A stretch of DNA of 55,231 bases from an uncultured Mucilaginibacter sp. (GTDB lineage Bacteria; Bacteroidota; Bacteroidia; Sphingobacteriales; Sphingobacteriaceae), in the NCBI RefSeq assembly GCF_946479965.1, contig NZ_CAMLHX010000026.1, positions 1-55,231 of the forward strand, written 5' to 3'. Each line of letters opens with the position of its first letter. The stretch's first letter is position 1. Of the stretch, positions 25,399 through 33,973 are shown one piece after another. The position numbers and the translations under genes were made by a program. Below the pieces are notes generated by a model, which was given only the letters and a program-made list of their open reading frames with translations, had not been told where the DNA came from and did not search any database.

Positions 25399-28041
25399 TC
25401 AAAAGTTAAAGATCCCCTTCAACATAATTACCCTTCCCGGTATCAAGAACGATGCTGTGGTGGATGAGTTGGCAGATATATCAAACGTATCAAATGTTTT
25501 TATATTGGTGAGATTGGTTCCGCTTAAAACAATGTCTGTGTTGATCTTTTTCAGCTTAAAGTTAATGTTCATATCAGCGAAAATATAATTCAGGTCCTGC
25601 CGACCGCGCTGCCTGGTAAACAGGTGCTCGCCTGAAATATTTACATAAACGTTCTTTACCGTAGTGAACGAAAATGTGGAGCGTTGCGTTAAACGCAGGT
25701 TGGTAATAACAAGGGCATCAGGCAGTGAGGCCTTACTGCGCATAACATCATAATTTGCTTTGTATTCCCAGTTGAGAAAGCGCGCCAAACGACCTATAAC
25801 ACCAGCCTTGTAGCTAATAGTTTGACTATTGGCGGTAAAAAACCGGCCATTCTGCAGTTGCTGCGACCAGCCCATCCTCATGCCTATGCCGCCATTAACT
25901 GTAGTGGCCAGCGCAAAAACATACTTGCTCCCGCTTGCCTCAAAAGTTAAGTTGCGGTTATGGTTGGGCATGTATACAAACACTCGCTGCTGTATATTAT
26001 TGGTTAAAATAAATGATGCTATATTATTTAAACCCGCGTCAGAATAGTTAACCGTAAAATTGGCAAAAAGCATTTTTACAGCCTTTGTAAAGGTATAAAC
26101 AGCCGACGCGGTATGCGTGCGGCTAAGCGAAACATCTGAATTGTTGGCCATTAACGACCGGTAATTGCTGGCTATGGCACCCCGGTAAACATCGTTAATA
26201 GTGCCAAGGTTATTGGTAAATCTATAATTAAGATCTATGGTGTGTTCCGCGCTTCTGGCGTACGTGAACCTAAAAGACGGATCAACGAACAGATTGCGCA
26301 CTGTATTATTTAATGCAAACGCATCATCTCTATACTTAACCATATTAAAGCTTAGCGGAAGATCAAGTACAACTGTTAGCCATGGGTTTTTGTAGCTGTA
26401 ATTGGCACTGGTGTAAACTTTGGTTTTTAACCAATCCAGATCGTTAATCATAGCAGGCGAAACCAGCTCCGTGGTCTGATCATTTTGAACACGGTAAAGT
26501 TCTGTGTTAAGTTCCTGGTGCTGTAGCTCTAACCCTGATCTGTAAGTTTGAGTAAGTTTATCGCCAATTATATTGATAAACGCAGAGTTACTGGTATACC
26601 ATGTAGGCACTTTAACATATTGGTTTAACCCGCTGTAAGGCTGGTTGTTGTTAAACAGCGCCTCGTTTGGTCCGGGATTGATTGTCAACATCTCGGGTTT
26701 ACTCACGTTACTTACCGTAGAGGATAAATTAACAATCCGCCCGGATTTGAGCATCAGCTTGTAATCAAGCACGTTGGTAATACTCGTAATTTTCTGGTCA
26801 AGCATTTGCTTTGCATCTATGCCGTTAGCCACTACCGATGAAGTTGTTTTGGTGGGTGATAGATCCAGCGTTAACCTGTCATTAAAATACCCCGTCTCGC
26901 TGTTGTGCACCAGGTTAAACTCGGTCCGCGTTTTCTGCAGGTTAGTGTAGTTATCCTGTTCTTCGGTATATTTTATGGTTTGCCCCGGTAAAAACGTTTC
27001 TAATGTTTTTTTATACTGCTGATGCCGTTCATCTATCAGATAAGAAACGTTTACTTTCAATTGCAAGTTCTTGTTAATATTCACCAGATCATTAAGATTG
27101 ATAAGGCCGGCTTTGTTAAACAAATACCTGTTTTGAGGTAGTACAGAAATGCCGGCTGCGCCCACGGAAAGAAAGTTACTGCCCGTTGCATTGAGCGACG
27201 CATTATGGGCTATCAGGTCTATACCAGGGTCGATACCAATGTTATTACCCGTAATATTATTAATGAACTTCAATTTTTTATTGAGCAGCATAGCGGTGCT
27301 GTTGGCCGTAAACCTGTTGGGTACGCCCAGCCCAACCGAGGCTTCGCCTATTACGCGCAATTTTGCCTCATCCTTTATAATTAGGTTTAAAGCAACATCC
27401 TCGCTCGTGTTGTTTTTTTGCAGCATTTTAATGGGCTGGTCTTTTTGTATTACCTGTACCTCATCAACAGCGCCATGGGGTATGCTCCGGCTTGCAATGT
27501 TATACCTGTCGTCCAGTAAATTATCGCCATCAATACGTAAACTGGATATAGCTCTGCCATTGTAGCTTATTTTACCATCGTCGGCTACATCAATGCCGGG
27601 CATTTTTCTTAACACATCGCCTATGCTTCTATCTTGGTTACCTGCAAAATCGCTGGTACGATAGTTCAGCGTATCACCATTAACATTTATGCTGGGCTTA
27701 TACTTTATCTTCACTTCTTGAAGCATTATTTCGCTTTCCGTAAGCACCAGATCATGGTCTTTACTTAAGTCTGTAATACTTATCGCGGCTTTATTATAAC
27801 TCAGGCAAGTAGCTTCAATATTTAAGCCTGCGGTACTTTCATTGATTTGCAAGCTATACCGCCCGTCTTTATTGGTTTGGGTATACTTAATAATATTGCC
27901 GTCTGCATCTTTAAGCGTTACATTGGCAAATTCAACGGGCTTGCCTTTATTGTCTTTTACCATGCCCTTTACTTGTTTTTGTGCAATAGCCGATGCGGCA
28001 CAAAACAGGAGCAGGAGTATTAGCAAATATTTTTTTTTCAT
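25399..28041 (-). CDS. Outer-membrane beta-barrel receptor with carboxypeptidase-like regulatory domain (TonB-receptor-like)
   Basis: 880 residues. Signal peptide (about 1-20, ending AIA-Q), then a CarboxypepD_reg-like beta-sandwich (about 24-110: VKGMVKDNKGKPVEFANVTLKDADG). A plug-like region follows (about 130-220: DVLRKMPGIDVADDGKISYNGRAISSLRIDGDNL), then a C-terminal outer-membrane barrel. It belongs with the TonB-receptor-like OMP family of Bacteroidetes. It is 232 bp downstream of two GLPGLI genes on the same strand, with palindromes between. No SusD partner is present, so glycan import is not indicated. Confidence 0.85.
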   Translation of the reverse strand: MKKKYLLILLLLFCAASAIAQKQVKGMVKDNKGKPVEFANVTLKDADGNIIKYTQTNKDGRYSLQINESTAGLNIEATCLSYNKAAISITDLSKDHDLVLTESEIMLQEVKIKYKPSINVNGDTLNYRTSDFAGNQDRSIGDVLRKMPGIDVADDGKISYNGRAISSLRIDGDNLLDDRYNIASRSIPHGAVDEVQVIQKDQPIKMLQKNNTSEDVALNLIIKDEAKLRVIGEASVGLGVPNRFTANSTAMLLNKKLKFINNITGNNIGIDPGIDLIAHNASLNATGSNFLSVGAAGISVLPQNRYLFNKAGLINLNDLVNINKNLQLKVNVSYLIDERHQQYKKTLETFLPGQTIKYTEEQDNYTNLQKTRTEFNLVHNSETGYFNDRLTLDLSPTKTTSSVVANGIDAKQMLDQKITSITNVLDYKLMLKSGRIVNLSSTVSNVSKPEMLTINPGPNEALFNNNQPYSGLNQYVKVPTWYTSNSAFINIIGDKLTQTYRSGLELQHQELNTELYRVQNDQTTELVSPAMINDLDWLKTKVYTSANYSYKNPWLTVVLDLPLSFNMVKYRDDAFALNNTVRNLFVDPSFRFTYARSAEHTIDLNYRFTNNLGTINDVYRGAIASNYRSLMANNSDVSLSRTHTASAVYTFTKAVKMLFANFTVNYSDAGLNNIASFILTNNIQQRVFVYMPNHNRNLTFEASGSKYVFALATTVNGGIGMRMGWSQQLQNGRFFTANSQTISYKAGVIGRLARFLNWEYKANYDVMRSKASLPDALVITNLRLTQRSTFSFTTVKNVYVNISGEHLFTRQRGRQDLNYIFADMNINFKLKKINTDIVLSGTNLTNIKTFDTFDISANSSTTASFLIPGRVIMLKGIFNF

Positions 28042-28070
28042 GAGGATAGGTTTAAAGGGTTGCCCATGTT

Positions 28071-28100
28071 GCGCATAACCGTTTTGATTGGGTTATGCGC
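28071..28100. promoter_or_regulatory. Perfect 10-bp inverted repeat before the OMP receptor gene
   Basis: GCGCATAACC (28071-28080) and GGTTATGCGC (28091-28100) form a perfect inverted repeat with a 10-nt spacer, 30-59 bp upstream of the receptor start codon. No T run follows in either direction, so an operator or leader hairpin is likelier than a terminator. Confidence 0.5.
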
Positions 28101-28139
28101 TTTAGGTGTGATAGGTTTAGGATATGCGGAGTGGTTCCC

Positions 28140-28237
28140 CTTTTGAGAGAGGGCGCGCCGGTCATGCGGCTGCGGGTACAAAGGAGTCCTTTGGACCAAC
28201 ACCCCCTCTCAAGAGCGGATCCGATAGCTATCGGATC
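28140..28237. repeat. Palindrome cluster between GLPGLI and OMP receptor genes
   Basis: Three nested or adjacent structures. Outer arms 28140-28153 and 28202-28215 (CTTTTGAGAGAGGG with CCCCCTCTCAAGAG, two mismatches). An inner hairpin at 28175-28197 (GGTACAAAGGA, G, TCCTTTGGACC, one mismatch). A 20-bp perfect palindrome at 28218-28237 (GATCCGATAGCTATCGGATC). The block is GC-richer than its surroundings and has no coding content. Confidence 0.6.
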
Positions 28238-28273
28238 GCACGGCCCGCCGCTTTTTCTGAGCCCCGGATCAAA

Positions 28274-29263
28274 CTACTTTTTCTGGCTCAACTCAATAGG
28301 ATTATTAAAAGGATTTTTAACGGGAACAGGCACCTTCTCATTCATTTGAGGGTTAGCAGCTCCGCTACTGTTGGCGCTGCCACCACCGCCACCACTGCCG
28401 CTGACAACGGCTTGAGCTGCCGCCGCGGGGTCCTTCCTCCCCATCGCTGCATACTGTGCTGTCAAAAAACCTACGGGGTCCTTCGCCTCCTCTGCTTTCA
28501 GTTTATCAAATTCTGCTTTAGTAATTTTTACCGGTCCGTTACGATTAATTGACTTGTCAGCCATTACGGTAAATTCACTAATGTTTAGATCCCGATTGCC
28601 TTTAATCATATTTTCCGGTAATTCACGCGCCTTATCAACTGCCAGATCACCGGGTTTAACTTTTTCAACGCCGGCAAATTTAAACTGTACGTCTTTTTTG
28701 TCATCGTACGCTTCTATAATAAGCCCTGGTAGTCCATTTAATTTCCACGGTCCGGTTGTAAATGGCAACTCCGGTGCAAACCATGCTATCCAGTTACGGC
28801 CCTTATAGGTAGTGGTAGCCTTTTGAGCGCGGAGGCCCGAAAAGTTGAGTGTATCCTTTAATATTTTCCAGTCGATCTTCTCAATTTCACCCTCTACTAA
28901 ATAATTAAGTGCTCGTGTTTGCTCATAATTTATAAACTTATGTTGTTGTGGAAATAAGTAAAAATATCCGAAAGAGACCGACTTTAGCCCAGTGCTCGTG
29001 CTATTGAAAATACCGTTTTTCCTTTCCTCCATCCATTTTAAATTTATAATTACACCCTGTTCAATCCGGTCAAAACTGGTGTAAACAGAGGCCTCTTTAC
29101 CTGCTAAAAGCATCATGGTTTCGGTATAAGGCTTATCGCGTTCGGTAGTATCCTGTACATGAATAAAATTGTACTGAACTTTAATAAGGGTTTGGTAAGA
29201 TTGCTGTGCATATACTGTTATTGCAAGTATAAGGGCGCAAAAAGTGGTTAAAATACGTTTCAT
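28274..29263 (-). CDS. GLPGLI family protein (copy 2)
   Basis: 329 residues. Signal peptide (about 1-19, ending VYA-Q) and the family motif GPWKLNGLPGLIIEAYDDKKDVQFKF at about residues 170-195. The C-terminal region has a glycine run (SGSGGGGGS). GLPGLI proteins are exported Bacteroidetes proteins of unknown function that are often encoded next to TonB-type receptors, as here. It is a tandem paralogue of the next gene upstream, with most of the sequence and the leader before the ATG conserved. Confidence 0.9.
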   Translation of the reverse strand: MKRILTTFCALILAITVYAQQSYQTLIKVQYNFIHVQDTTERDKPYTETMMLLAGKEASVYTSFDRIEQGVIINLKWMEERKNGIFNSTSTGLKSVSFGYFYLFPQQHKFINYEQTRALNYLVEGEIEKIDWKILKDTLNFSGLRAQKATTTYKGRNWIAWFAPELPFTTGPWKLNGLPGLIIEAYDDKKDVQFKFAGVEKVKPGDLAVDKARELPENMIKGNRDLNISEFTVMADKSINRNGPVKITKAEFDKLKAEEAKDPVGFLTAQYAAMGRKDPAAAAQAVVSGSGGGGGSANSSGAANPQMNEKVPVPVKNPFNNPIELSQKK

Positions 29264-29308
29264 AATTTTTAAAATTTAGGTTAAAGTTTGTGGAATACTA
29301 TAAACAGG

Positions 29309-30292
29309 TTACCTCTTCTGGCTTAACTCAATTGGGTTATTTACAGGGTTTTTAACGGTTGCGGGTGCTTTCTCAACTGTTTGAACTTTGCCTGATTCGT
29401 TACCACCGCCGCCACCGCCCCTGCCGCCGGTCCCATTGGCAACCGATTGAGCAATTGCACCGGGATCTTTCATTCCTATAGCAGCAAATTGCGCCGTCAT
29501 AAAGCCTATGGGGTCTTTATCCTGCTGGGCTTTTAGCTTATCGTAATCGCTTTTAGCAATTTTTATCGGCCCGCCATGATTTACTGGTCCTTCAGGTAAG
29601 ACAGTTATTTCGGCTACGTTTAGCCCGATGACGCTTTTTATGTAGGCCGGCGGCAGGCCCTTTGCATTATCTACGGCAAGGTCGCCTGGTTTTACCTTTT
29701 CAAGTCCGGCAAACTTAAATTGAACCTCTTTTTTATCATCATATGCCTCTACAATAAGGCCGGGTAAACCATTTAATTTCCATGGGCCATTTGTAAACGG
29801 CAGCTCCGGCGCAAACCATGCTATCCAGTTACGGCCCTTATAAGTGGCTGTCGCTTTTTGCGCACGTATCCCCGAAAAGTTTAGCGTATCTTTTAATATT
29901 TTCCAGTCTATTCTTTCAATTTCACCCTCTACCAGGTAATTAATGGTCAACGGCTCGAAGCTGATAAATTTGTTTTGTTTGGCAAACAGGTAGTAATGTC
30001 CGTTTGTAGTGATCCTGGAGAATGGATGATTGCCCCGAATACCGTTTTTTCTATCTTCCAGGTTTTTCAAACTCTGATTTGCGTGCTGTTCAATCCTGTC
30101 TAAACTGGTATAATAGGATGCGTCCTTCCCCATCACCAGCAGCATGGCTTCGGTATAAGGTTTATCGCGTTGGGTAGTATCCCGCACATGAATAAAGTTG
30201 TATTGAACTTTAATAAGGGTTGGATAAGACTGCTGTGCGTATGCCGACATTGTAAGCATACAGGCACACAAAATGGTTAATAAACGTTTCAT
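29309..30292 (-). CDS. GLPGLI family protein (copy 1)
   Basis: 327 residues, same layout as its neighbour: signal peptide ending AYA-Q, the start QQSYxTLIKVQYNFIHV shared by both copies, the motif GPWKLNGLPGLIVEAYDDKKEVQFKF, a glycine-rich stretch (GGRGGGGGG) and an end NNPIELSQKR. The two are clearly a tandem duplication that has since diverged, mainly at about residues 60-105. It lies 120 bp downstream of the BlaR1-like gene. Function unknown. Confidence 0.9.
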   Translation of the reverse strand: MKRLLTILCACMLTMSAYAQQSYPTLIKVQYNFIHVRDTTQRDKPYTEAMLLVMGKDASYYTSLDRIEQHANQSLKNLEDRKNGIRGNHPFSRITTNGHYYLFAKQNKFISFEPLTINYLVEGEIERIDWKILKDTLNFSGIRAQKATATYKGRNWIAWFAPELPFTNGPWKLNGLPGLIVEAYDDKKEVQFKFAGLEKVKPGDLAVDNAKGLPPAYIKSVIGLNVAEITVLPEGPVNHGGPIKIAKSDYDKLKAQQDKDPIGFMTAQFAAIGMKDPGAIAQSVANGTGGRGGGGGGNESGKVQTVEKAPATVKNPVNNPIELSQKR

Positions 30293-30412
30293 AATTTTAA
30301 AAATTCAGGTTAAAGTTTGGGCAATACTATCCAAGTTGCAGCTGAATAGCTGTTAAAATATTGTGTCAGGAAAAATTTAAGATGATGTGGTTACTATAAC
30401 CGCGCTAATGCG

Positions 30413-32047
30413 TTACGGCGAATCAGATCCTTGCGGGTCCTTCATTCCAAATGCAACGAACGCGTCGTATTTTGAGAGGTCGAGATCAGGAAAAAGTTTT
30501 TCTGCGTTGTATTTGCTACCGCTTATGCCTTGCCGCTTGCCCGCGTAATCATTAGCAGCAGCATCAAAAGTGTAAAGCTCGGCTTCGTCATGAAGCACTC
30601 CGTCCACAATAAAAGCCACTTTTGCATTGTGGGGAAGGGTTGCCATCATTTTTGAGCCCGAGCGGCTTAAAACCTGCATTATATCTTCGCCATTACCCAA
30701 ACTTACACGCTGATAAAATTTATCATTACTTAAACCGGCTTTTGCAATAAGGGCCTGGATGTTTTCCGCAGAATTGGTATTGCCGGGAATGTTATTTGTT
30801 GCCAACGTTGCTGAATCTGCTAAGACACTGCTTTTAACGGGCGAAGTATTTATAGGCTCTTTCTTTTTAATGTCGATAGCATTAATTGTAAGTGGTTTGA
30901 TCAGGGATAGCTCGTGGGGTTTATTCGCTGCAATTGGCAATTTTATATCATTATAGGGAATGCCATTTGTCGCAGCCTTTTTTTGCGAACTTATATTCTT
31001 TTCCGGATAAAAAGTAAAAGCCATTAAAGTAACCATTGCAACCGCCGCTAAAAACACACTGCTCTCTTTAACGCTGAAAGTTTTATTCTCCTGATAAACA
31101 ATGCGCATAACCCGGTTAAGCAAACTGCTTTTACGACCCGAAAAGGCGAGTGATCCAACAGGGTAGTTAACAGCATGTTCTTTAAAACTGATCAACGCTT
31201 TTACAAAATCTTCCTTACTGTTAGTTTGGGCTATGGCCATGTCATCGCAGCAATTCTCACGCTCTTCTCTTAGTAAGTGCGAGATCCACAGCAGTCCCGG
31301 GTTAAAGAAAAATACAGCCTCAGCCAAATGCTGTAAAAAGTTGACAAAATTATCGCTGCGTTTAATATGCGCCAGTTCGTGCAGTAATACCGCTTCAATC
31401 TGCGCAGGGGCAATGCCGGCCAACATGCCTACCGGTATTAAAATAACCGGCTTAAAATAACCTATTACCACCGGCACTTTCAGGTAGCCCGACTCGAGCA
31501 ACTGCACAGCCTTTTTTATTTGTAGTTTTTCGCAAAGCGATGTTAGTTTGTCTTGCCAAACGGCCGAAGGTGTAAAAACGTTGTAACGCCTAACCCTTTG
31601 CATGTAAATTATATTACCTGCCATGTAAAGCGATTTCAGCAAAAACAAAACGAACCATATAGATACTATCAATATATAGTGCTTATTAAAATAGTTGCCA
31701 ACTATATTAATAACGTCTTTAAAGCTGTTATAAAAAGAAGCGTTAGTTTTAGATAGATTAACAAGAGTAGATGTGCTTGCAGAAGAGTAAGATGAGATCA
31801 CATTTTGGTTAATCGCTGGTTGCGGAGCATCTCCCAACACATAAACAAAGGTACCGGCCGTAGCCAAAAGGAACAGGCCAAACAGGCATAGCATCAGGTT
31901 ATACCGTATAGCGGCGCTTGTTCTTTTGGTGGTCATTATTATAACACCTGCAATAACCGCCAGCAGCGCGCCCTGCCATAACGAATGCAAAAGCATCCTG
32001 CTTAATGCCTGTATTAATATCTCTGCCGATTGTGCGAATGTGTTCAT
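30413..32047 (-). CDS. BlaR1/MecR1-like M56 membrane metalloprotease (antirepressor)
   Basis: 544 residues. Four membrane segments (about 20-40, 48-70, 123-142, and one near 318-336) embed an M56 zinc protease with HELAHIKR (His223, Glu224, His227) and the downstream EERENCCDDMA. The C-terminal region from about 340 has no penicillin-binding sensor domain, so it does not sense beta-lactams as S. aureus BlaR1 does. It ends in a short domain with VAFIVDGVLHDEAELYTFD. It follows the blaI-like gene by 20 bp and would cleave or inactivate that repressor after an envelope signal. Confidence 0.9.
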   Translation of the reverse strand: MNTFAQSAEILIQALSRMLLHSLWQGALLAVIAGVIIMTTKRTSAAIRYNLMLCLFGLFLLATAGTFVYVLGDAPQPAINQNVISSYSSASTSTLVNLSKTNASFYNSFKDVINIVGNYFNKHYILIVSIWFVLFLLKSLYMAGNIIYMQRVRRYNVFTPSAVWQDKLTSLCEKLQIKKAVQLLESGYLKVPVVIGYFKPVILIPVGMLAGIAPAQIEAVLLHELAHIKRSDNFVNFLQHLAEAVFFFNPGLLWISHLLREERENCCDDMAIAQTNSKEDFVKALISFKEHAVNYPVGSLAFSGRKSSLLNRVMRIVYQENKTFSVKESSVFLAAVAMVTLMAFTFYPEKNISSQKKAATNGIPYNDIKLPIAANKPHELSLIKPLTINAIDIKKKEPINTSPVKSSVLADSATLATNNIPGNTNSAENIQALIAKAGLSNDKFYQRVSLGNGEDIMQVLSRSGSKMMATLPHNAKVAFIVDGVLHDEAELYTFDAAANDYAGKRQGISGSKYNAEKLFPDLDLSKYDAFVAFGMKDPQGSDSP

Positions 32048-32067
32048 AGCTCCCCGGTTTTAAATGA

Positions 32068-32454
32068 TCATTTGCCTTTTTCCAGTTTTTGCAACAGTTC
32101 CTTCATTTTCTTCAGTTCCTCGTTGGATGTTTTATCGTTACCCAACAGGGCCACCATTAAATTACTCGCCGAGCCATTAAACATGGAGTCGACAAAGCGG
32201 CCCAGCATATTGCCTTTTACTTTATCCTCGGGCAATGCCGCGCTGTAGACGTGTTTCATTTGGCTATCGTCCCTGTCTAACATCCCTTTCTCGCGCATTA
32301 CCTGCATCAGCTTTAAGGTAGATGTGTAGATAACCGCTTCTTTTTGCTCATTCAGTTTATCATGAACAAAGCGTACGGTTGAGGGGCCATGCTGCCATAA
32401 TATCTGCAGCACATCCATTTCAGTTTTAGTAGGTACAATATCAGTATTGGTCAT
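32068..32454 (-). CDS. BlaI/MecI/CopY family transcriptional repressor
   Basis: 128 residues. Winged HTH at about 8-75 (PTKTEMDVLQILWQHGPSTVRFVHDKLNE, YTSTLKLMQVMREKGML), then a C-terminal dimerisation and cleavage region. It is the standard partner of the M56 protease encoded next. A strong promoter with a perfect palindrome in its spacer lies just upstream, which suggests that the protein represses its own operon. Confidence 0.93.
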   Translation of the reverse strand: MTNTDIVPTKTEMDVLQILWQHGPSTVRFVHDKLNEQKEAVIYTSTLKLMQVMREKGMLDRDDSQMKHVYSAALPEDKVKGNMLGRFVDSMFNGSASNLMVALLGNDKTSNEELKKMKELLQKLEKGK

Positions 32455-32473
32455 GGTAATAAATTATACAAAC

Positions 32474-32505
32474 CAAAGGTATGCATTAAAAACGTACGTT
32501 TGCAA
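32474..32505 (-). promoter_or_regulatory. blaI promoter with embedded palindromic operator
   Basis: On the minus strand, TTG (32503-32505), then a 21-bp gap, then TACCTTTG (32474-32481) fit the Bacteroidetes -33/-7 consensus. The gap holds a 12-bp perfect palindrome AAACGTACGTTT (32490-32501), placed where bound repressor would block RNA polymerase. The -7 box lies 20 bp before the ATG. Confidence 0.7.
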
Positions 32506-32570
32506 TAGCAAGATTGTAACAAAGTTAAAATAAAGAGAAACCCTTATTAATAAAAGAGATAGTCAGAAAT

Positions 32571-32607
32571 AAAAAAAGCCCCCCGGAGTATAACCGGCGA
32601 GCTTTTT
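32571..32607 (-). terminator. Rho-independent terminator of the TlpA gene
   Basis: On the minus strand AAAAAGC-TCG-CCGG pairs with CCGG-GGG-GCTTTTT around a 7-nt loop, ending in a T run (32571-32577 as A on the plus strand). It lies 16 bp past the stop codon of the TlpA-like gene and separates it from blaI. Confidence 0.7.
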
Positions 32608-32622
32608 ATCAAGGGTATATCT

Positions 32623-33795
32623 TTAGCCTTTTTTAAGCAGGTCTTCTATAACAGCTATAAATTTTGCTTCAGTATCATCCCCATAGCCAAGGATAGTGCT
32701 CGCAATGTTACCTTTTGTGTCAATAAAGTAAAAAGTAGGGGAGCCGGTCACGTGGTAGGCTTTCACCGCTTCTGTCGCTTCTACATAACCCGGATAAGCT
32801 ATATTATACTGCTTTTTAAAAGCCGTAACAGCTTGCTTGCTGTCTCTATCAGATAAACTTGCTATAATTAACTTGTCTTTATACTTCTTATATAAATTAT
32901 TCAGCGGCTTTAATGATTGCATACATGGGCCGCAGCCAATAAAGTAAAAATCCATCAGCACTATCTTGCCTTTCATATCGCTTAACGACATTTTTTTTCC
33001 GTAAGTGTCAAACAGCGTCCACTCTGGGGCAATAGTCCCGGCCGCCAATAGCATAGGCGGTGCGGCTTGTTTTTTGGGTGGATGAAAGCCCTTAGGAATG
33101 GTGAACGACGCGATGGTGATGCCGGGGTCATTGATCTGATAATCATAAAAGTTTAGTTCGTTGTAAACACTTGTTATACCATCGCCATATCCGGCATGCC
33201 TGCCTTTAATTATCAGGGCCCTGGGTAGTCCGGTCTGCTTATCAACCAATAAGTGTTGATTAACTACAAGGCGTTCGTTATTAACTACCGTATCCTTGGT
33301 GGTAATAATCAAGTGATCATAAGCCACCGCACTAAGCACGGTGTCCTTAGCTTTAGCAATGCGCGAAGGATTCTTTTTTACAAAATCAGCCAGCCATTCT
33401 AACTTAAAAAGCAATGTAGCTTTAAACAGCATTGTGTGTAGGTTTTTCCTGGTATTGTAAACACTATCTGCGGGCAAAAGCGTTATAAAGTTCTCGCCAT
33501 AATACATATCCGTAGTAAAAAACTTCCAGCTGGGGTCTTTGTACCTGTTTAAAAAGTAGTAGCCCAGGTCTTTTTCCTCGGGAACCTTTAAAAGCACATC
33601 TTCATTTTGCCTGAATAAGGTATCGCCGGTTTCGTCCTTTTGTTTATAGAATGACTTATAACTTAGGCTTTTATACTGCTTAAGCTTAGCCGCCATGTTT
33701 TGAACGATAGATGCTTGCCCCTTTACGTCAGCACCAAAAAGTAATGGTGCTACGCACAGGCCTGCTACAATAAATTTTTTAATAATGTGGTTCAT
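32623..33795 (-). CDS. TlpA-like thioredoxin-fold protein with N-terminal LolA-like region
   Basis: 390 residues. Signal peptide (about 1-27), a region of about 30-240 resembling the lipoprotein-carrier-like domain found in Bacteroidetes TlpA fusions, then a TlpA/AhpC-type thioredoxin domain (about 250-390). The redox motif is Cys288-Gly-Pro-Cys291, and GSPTF carries the cis-proline. It should reduce or exchange disulfides in the periplasm. Two tandem TACGA-N5-TCGTA sites precede it. It lies between a TetR gene and the blaI operon, all on the same strand. Confidence 0.87.
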   Translation of the reverse strand: MNHIIKKFIVAGLCVAPLLFGADVKGQASIVQNMAAKLKQYKSLSYKSFYKQKDETGDTLFRQNEDVLLKVPEEKDLGYYFLNRYKDPSWKFFTTDMYYGENFITLLPADSVYNTRKNLHTMLFKATLLFKLEWLADFVKKNPSRIAKAKDTVLSAVAYDHLIITTKDTVVNNERLVVNQHLLVDKQTGLPRALIIKGRHAGYGDGITSVYNELNFYDYQINDPGITIASFTIPKGFHPPKKQAAPPMLLAAGTIAPEWTLFDTYGKKMSLSDMKGKIVLMDFYFIGCGPCMQSLKPLNNLYKKYKDKLIIASLSDRDSKQAVTAFKKQYNIAYPGYVEATEAVKAYHVTGSPTFYFIDTKGNIASTILGYGDDTEAKFIAVIEDLLKKG

Positions 33796-33826
33796 AATGC
33801 TAAATTTTAGGTTAGGATATTTTATC

Positions 33827-33860
33827 TACGATTTCTTCGTAAATCTACGAACGTTTCGTA
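33827..33860 (-). promoter_or_regulatory. Tandem operator-like inverted repeats TACGA-N5-TCGTA
   Basis: Two copies: 33827-33841 (TACGA TTTCT TCGTA) and 33846-33860 (TACGA ACGTT TCGTA), both with perfect 5-bp arms, 19 bp centre to centre, each preceded by TC. They lie 32-65 bp upstream of the TlpA start. Likely binding sites for the TetR regulator encoded just upstream, or for BlaI; the sequence alone does not decide. Confidence 0.6.
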
Positions 33861-33973
33861 AAAAATAAAATACTTTAACAAATTTTCACACTTTTACCCG
33901 TGCGTGGATAATTGGGAGTGGGGCTGTTGCCGGGTATTTGTTGCTGTTGATCTAGCAAGTGCTACGCTACAAA

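Noticed and set aside
25399..28041. SusC of a polysaccharide utilisation locus
   Set aside because: No SusD or glycoside hydrolase genes nearby, and the barrel is of the shorter OMP type.
30413..32454. Beta-lactam-sensing BlaR1-BlaI resistance operon
   Set aside because: No penicillin-binding sensor domain in the M56 protein and no beta-lactamase gene linked to it.
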